From positions 1-8,910 of the forward strand of contig USCO01000088.1 of NCBI GenBank assembly GCA_900553135.1: a stretch of 8,910 nt of DNA, given 5' to 3'. A program made the translations under genes and the position numbers. This DNA comes from an uncultured Eubacteriales bacterium. GTDB taxonomy: Bacteria > Bacillota > Clostridia > Oscillospirales > Oscillospiraceae. Within the stretch, counting starts at the first letter, position 1; the number at the start of each line of letters is the position of its first letter. This document shows, piece after piece, positions 6,509-8,910 of this stretch. The notes under the pieces were generated by a model. That model ran no database searches and was not told where the DNA came from. It saw only the letters and a program-made list of their open reading frames with translations.

Positions 6509-8005
6509 TTATTCCTCGGGGTCGGCCCAGTTGAGGGACCGGCCCACCGCCTTGTGCCAGCCGTCCAGCAGCCGCGTCCGGGTGTCGGGGTCCATGGCGG
6601 GGCGGTAGAAGGTGTCCGCCTTCCGGCGCTGGCGCAGCTCCTCCCGGTCCTTCCAGAAGCCCACGGCCAGTCCGGCCAGAGAGGCCGCGCCCAGGGCGGT
6701 GGTCTCCCGAATCACCGGGCGGAACACGGGGCGGTCCAGGATGTCGGCCTGGAACTGCATCAAAAACCGGTCCCGGCTGGCCCCGCCGTCCACATTGAGC
6801 TGGGTGAGGGGAATGCCCGTGTCCTTTTCCATGGCGTGGACCAGGTCCCAGCTCTGATAGGCGATGGACTCCTGGGCGGCCCGGATGATGTGGTCCCGGT
6901 TGGTGCCCCGGGTGAGACCCACCAGAGCGCCCCGGGCGTACATGTCCCAGTAGGGAGCGCCCAGGCCGGTAAAGGCGGGGACCAGGTACACCCCGCCGGT
7001 GTCGGGGACCTTGGAGGCGTAGTACTCCGCGTCCCGGGACTCGCTGATAAAGCGCAGCTCGTCCCGCAGCCACTGAATGACCGCGCCGCCCACAAACACA
7101 GAGCCCTCCAGGGCGTACTGCACCCGGCCGTCCAGACCGATGGCGATGGTGGACAGCAGGCCGTTTTCACTGCGGTAGAGGGTCTCGCCGGTGTTCATCA
7201 GTAAAAAGCAGCCGGTGCCGTAGGTGTTTTTGGCCTCGCCGGGGGCGAAGCAGGCCTGGCCGAAGAGGGCGGCCTGCTGATCGCCGGCGATGCCGGCGAT
7301 GGGGACCTCCACCCCCTGAAGGTTGGCCATGCCGTACACCCCGCTGGAGTCCCGCACCTGGGGCAGCATGGACATGGGAATGTCCAGACGGCGGCAGATC
7401 TCCTCGTCCCAGCACAGACGCCGGATGTCAAAGAGCATGGTGCGGCTGGCGTTGGTGTAGTCGGTGACGTGGACCTTTCCCCCCGTCAGCTTCCACACCA
7501 GCCAGGAGTCCACGGTGCCGAAGAGGAGTTCTCCCGCCTGGGCCTTCTCCCGGGCCCCCTCCACGTGGTCCAAAATCCACTTGAGCTTGGTGGCGGAGAA
7601 GTAGGCGTCGATGAGCAGGCCGGTGTGCTCCTTGATGTATTGGGAAAATTCCCCATCGGCCAGCAGCTGCTGGCACAGGGAGGCGGTGCGGCGGCACTGC
7701 CAGACGATGGCGTTATAGATGGGCCGCCCGGTGGTCTTGTCCCAGACGATGGTGGTTTCACGCTGGTTGGTGATACCGATGGCGGCCACCTCGGCGGGGG
7801 AAATGCCGGTCTGGGCCATCACCTCGGTGAGCACCGACGACTGGCTGGACCAGATCTCCATGGGGTCATGCTCCACCCAGCCGGGCTTGGGGTAGTGCTG
7901 GGTGAACTCCCGCTGGGCCACCCCCACGATGTTCTGATCCCGGTCGAAGAGGATACAGCGGCTGCTGGTGGTGCCCTGATCCAGGGCGATGACATATTGC
8001 TTCAT
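6509..8005 (-). CDS. glpK: Glycerol kinase
   Basis: GlpK phosphorylates glycerol with ATP to sn-glycerol 3-phosphate in the cytoplasm, trapping glycerol for glycolysis or lipid synthesis. The 498 residues match the FGGY family. Visible: the phosphate-binding ALDQGTTSSR (7-16), the glycerol-site segments NQRETT (80-85) and WVEHDP (43-48), SYFSATK-like AYFSATK (134-140), FGTVDSWLVWKLTGG (162-176), IAGDQQAALFGQ with the catalytic-base Asp242, NTYGTGCFLLMNTG, PAFTGLGAPYWD, and LNVDGGAS with TTALGAA near the C-terminus. After VYG the chain runs MANLQGV before EVPIAG: it is shorter than the Enterococcus loop holding the HPr-phosphorylated His232 and lacks the GGKGGTR loop by which E. coli GlpK binds fructose 1,6-bisphosphate. 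GGGAGG lies 7 bases before the ATG. No glpF or glpD is next to it. Confidence 0.97.
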   Translation of the reverse strand: MKQYVIALDQGTTSSRCILFDRDQNIVGVAQREFTQHYPKPGWVEHDPMEIWSSQSSVLTEVMAQTGISPAEVAAIGITNQRETTIVWDKTTGRPIYNAIVWQCRRTASLCQQLLADGEFSQYIKEHTGLLIDAYFSATKLKWILDHVEGAREKAQAGELLFGTVDSWLVWKLTGGKVHVTDYTNASRTMLFDIRRLCWDEEICRRLDIPMSMLPQVRDSSGVYGMANLQGVEVPIAGIAGDQQAALFGQACFAPGEAKNTYGTGCFLLMNTGETLYRSENGLLSTIAIGLDGRVQYALEGSVFVGGAVIQWLRDELRFISESRDAEYYASKVPDTGGVYLVPAFTGLGAPYWDMYARGALVGLTRGTNRDHIIRAAQESIAYQSWDLVHAMEKDTGIPLTQLNVDGGASRDRFLMQFQADILDRPVFRPVIRETTALGAASLAGLAVGFWKDREELRQRRKADTFYRPAMDPDTRTRLLDGWHKAVGRSLNWADPEE

Positions 8006-8038
8006 AAGGGGGCCTCCCGTATGTGTGGTGTTTGTATC

Positions 8039-8067
8039 ATTATGCCAGAAAACGGGGGCGGTGTAAA
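8039..8067 (-). promoter_or_regulatory. Extended -10 promoter of glpK
   Basis: Reading the minus strand, TTTACA (plus positions 8062-8067) and CATAAT (8039-8044) are 17 bases apart, with TGG directly before the -10 box as an extended -10. Transcription would start near 8032, leaving a leader of about 26 bases with the glpK ribosome binding site at 8013-8018. The -35 box lies 5 bases from the stop codon of the dehydrogenase fragment. I see no clear cre site or palindromic operator. Confidence 0.78.
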
Positions 8068-8072
8068 GCGGC

Positions 8073-8420
8073 TCAGTGGTTGGCCATGGCGTAGATGGCC
8101 TTGATGTCCTCGTGTCCCAGCACCTGGAAGGAGCCGATGGTGCGCTGGCCGTAGAAGGTGCAGCGGCGGGCCAGCTCCTCCAGCTCCTCGTCGCTCTGGA
8201 CGGGGCAGCCCAGCTCGCTGAGGCAGGTGGGCATCTTCAGGCTGCGGAAGTAGTCCACCGTCAGGACGATGGCGTGCTGGGCCAGCTCTTCCATGGACTC
8301 GCCGTCCAGGGGCAGGCCCCAGACCTTGACGCCCAGCTGGGCGAAGCGGCCGGGGTTGGTTTTCCAGCAGTAGGCGGCCCAGCTGCCCCACATGGCGGAC
8401 AGGGAGGCCCCGGTTTCACA
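8073..8420 (-). pseudogene. 3' fragment of an iron-containing alcohol dehydrogenase gene, cut by an insertion
   Basis: Group III (iron-type) alcohol dehydrogenases reduce aldehydes or oxidise alcohols with NAD(P)H. About 115 codons remain of the usual 385-395. The frame starts at TGASLSAMWGSWAAYCW, resembling the family's THGAGLTALWGSWARYV, then NPGRFAQLGVKVWG, VDYFRSLKMPTCLSELG (helical C-terminal domain), and ends DIKAIYAMANH with a stop at 8073. Family resemblance stops near 8418-8420, and the same frame meets TAA at 8424-8426, so there is no proper N-terminus: the nucleotide-binding domain and most metal ligands are missing. The ATG at 8393 lies within a conserved helix and has no ribosome binding site. 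A recombinase gene ends 23 bases further on, so the fragment is best explained by integration of an element. The other part should lie on the far side of that element. Confidence 0.82.
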
Positions 8421-8442
8421 TAGTTAAAGATATTGGTGTCGT
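8418..8442. other. Probable attachment-site junction (att) of the element
   Basis: These 25 bases (CACATAGTTAAAGATATTGG and five more) separate the last recognisable dehydrogenase codon from the recombinase stop codon. They are AT-rich against the GC-rich host flank. Serine recombinases cross over at a two-base core; the exact core cannot be fixed without the other element end or an uninterrupted relative. Confidence 0.45.
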
Positions 8443-8910
8443 TCAATCAATTTTGCCGATGAAGCGGTAGAAGATTTCTACCTCCTGTTCCCGGCTCCCG
8501 TCCTCGTTCTTGACCGCCTCATGGACAAGGATTTTTTCAATCAGCGTGTTCAAGAGTTCGGCGGTGAGTTCCGTGGGATTGACGCACTCTTTCATCAAGG
8601 CAATCCATTTTTCTGCGTCTGCGGCGCTCTGGCTTTCAGCGGCAATGACAGATTGAAGCTGTTCAATCTTTTCTTCCAGTTCCGCCTGTTCGCTTTGGTA
8701 CTTCCCGGACAGCATATTGAAGTTGTATTCCGTGATACGCCCCGCCGCCCAGTCCTCATACATCCGGGCAAACAGGGTATCGACCTCTGCTTTCCGCTTC
8801 TCCGCTTTTTTCAGTTCAGCGGCCTGTTTTTTTCTTGCGGCGGCCTGTCCTTTGTCATTGGCGTTCAGCAGCCGTTTCAAAAGCTGTTCTTCATCGTGCT
8901 GTACCAGCCC
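8421..8910. mobile_element. One end of an integrated element carrying a large serine recombinase
   Basis: To the right of about 8420 the sequence changes from GC-rich host style to a lower-GC style with more A- and T-ending codons. It contains the end of a large serine recombinase gene transcribed toward the boundary. In elements of this kind (Tn4451/Tn5397-like integrative elements) the recombinase gene typically lies at one terminus, so the edge is placed between the dehydrogenase fragment (to 8420) and the recombinase stop (8443). The rest lies outside the window, so cargo and type (conjugative, mobilisable or phage) are unknown. Confidence 0.65.
8443..8910 (-). CDS. Large serine recombinase, C-terminal part (5' end outside window)
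   Basis: The visible 155 codons form the C-terminus of a large serine site-specific recombinase, the enzyme that integrates and excises such elements. The frame is open to the window edge; upstream of LKRLLNAND the residues GLVQHDEEQL are readable, so the TTG at 8880 is internal and not a start. A long charged coiled coil spans roughly AARKKQAAELKKAEKRKAEV through QSEQAELEEKIEQLQ, including the family-typical LFARMYEDWAAGRI. It ends in a DUF4368-like tail: PTELTAELLNTLIEKILVHE and EVEIFYRFIGKID. The catalytic serine domain, recombinase domain and zinc ribbon would be to the right and are not seen, so activity cannot be judged. The coiled coil is known in this family to control synapsis and direction. 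Confidence 0.88.
   Translation of the reverse strand, partial: GLVQHDEEQLLKRLLNANDKGQAAARKKQAAELKKAEKRKAEVDTLFARMYEDWAAGRITEYNFNMLSGKYQSEQAELEEKIEQLQSVIAAESQSAADAEKWIALMKECVNPTELTAELLNTLIEKILVHEAVKNEDGSREQEVEIFYRFIGKID

Noticed and set aside
7469..8104. 211-residue plus-strand open frame opposite glpK
   Set aside because: Antisense shadow of glpK with no motifs; it also runs through the glpK promoter and ribosome binding site.
8073..8393. A complete 106-residue gene starting at ATG 8393
   Set aside because: The ATG is inside a conserved helix of the iron alcohol dehydrogenase family, homology continues upstream of it to about 8418, and no ribosome binding site precedes it.

Overview
The window looks like a chromosomal segment of a GC-rich member of the Clostridia, most likely an Oscillospiraceae/Flavonifractor-type gut bacterium. 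This is inferred from GC-rich codon use with C- or G-ending codons, strong AGGAGG-type ribosome binding sites, classic sigma-A promoters, compact Rho-independent terminators and a large serine recombinase with a DUF4368-like C-terminus. The species cannot be named from sequence alone.

Left half (2-5225), plus strand: an arginine cluster in the order argG (5' end outside the window), argH, argC (type 2), an argB homologue and argF, closed by a strong terminator. ArgF, ArgG and ArgH make ornithine -> citrulline -> argininosuccinate -> arginine and all look catalytically intact in what is visible. ArgC keeps its catalytic Cys and His. The ArgB homologue has a well-kept ArgB framework, but most of the residues that bind or phosphorylate N-acetylglutamate are replaced. 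It may be a pseudokinase or regulator, or an enzyme of altered specificity, and it is the most unusual item here. No argJ or argD is present. A good promoter lies between argH and argC.

Middle (5241-8067): a membrane-anchored glycerophosphodiester phosphodiesterase gene with its own extended -10 promoter (plus strand) faces glpK and a small unknown gene (minus strand). The two converging units share one perfect bidirectional terminator that touches both stop codons. Both enzymes yield sn-glycerol 3-phosphate, one from phospholipid head-group diesters and one from glycerol. GlpK lacks both the HPr-phosphorylated histidine and the fructose-bisphosphate loop known from other GlpKs.

Right end (8073-8910), minus strand: the last third of an iron-containing alcohol dehydrogenase gene is cut off abruptly at about 8420. 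About 20 bases further on is the 3' end of a large serine recombinase gene that runs out of the window, with a lower-GC, different codon style. The simplest reading is an integrated mobile element, entering the window from the right, that has split the dehydrogenase gene. The glpK promoter sits just beyond the dehydrogenase stop codon and is untouched.
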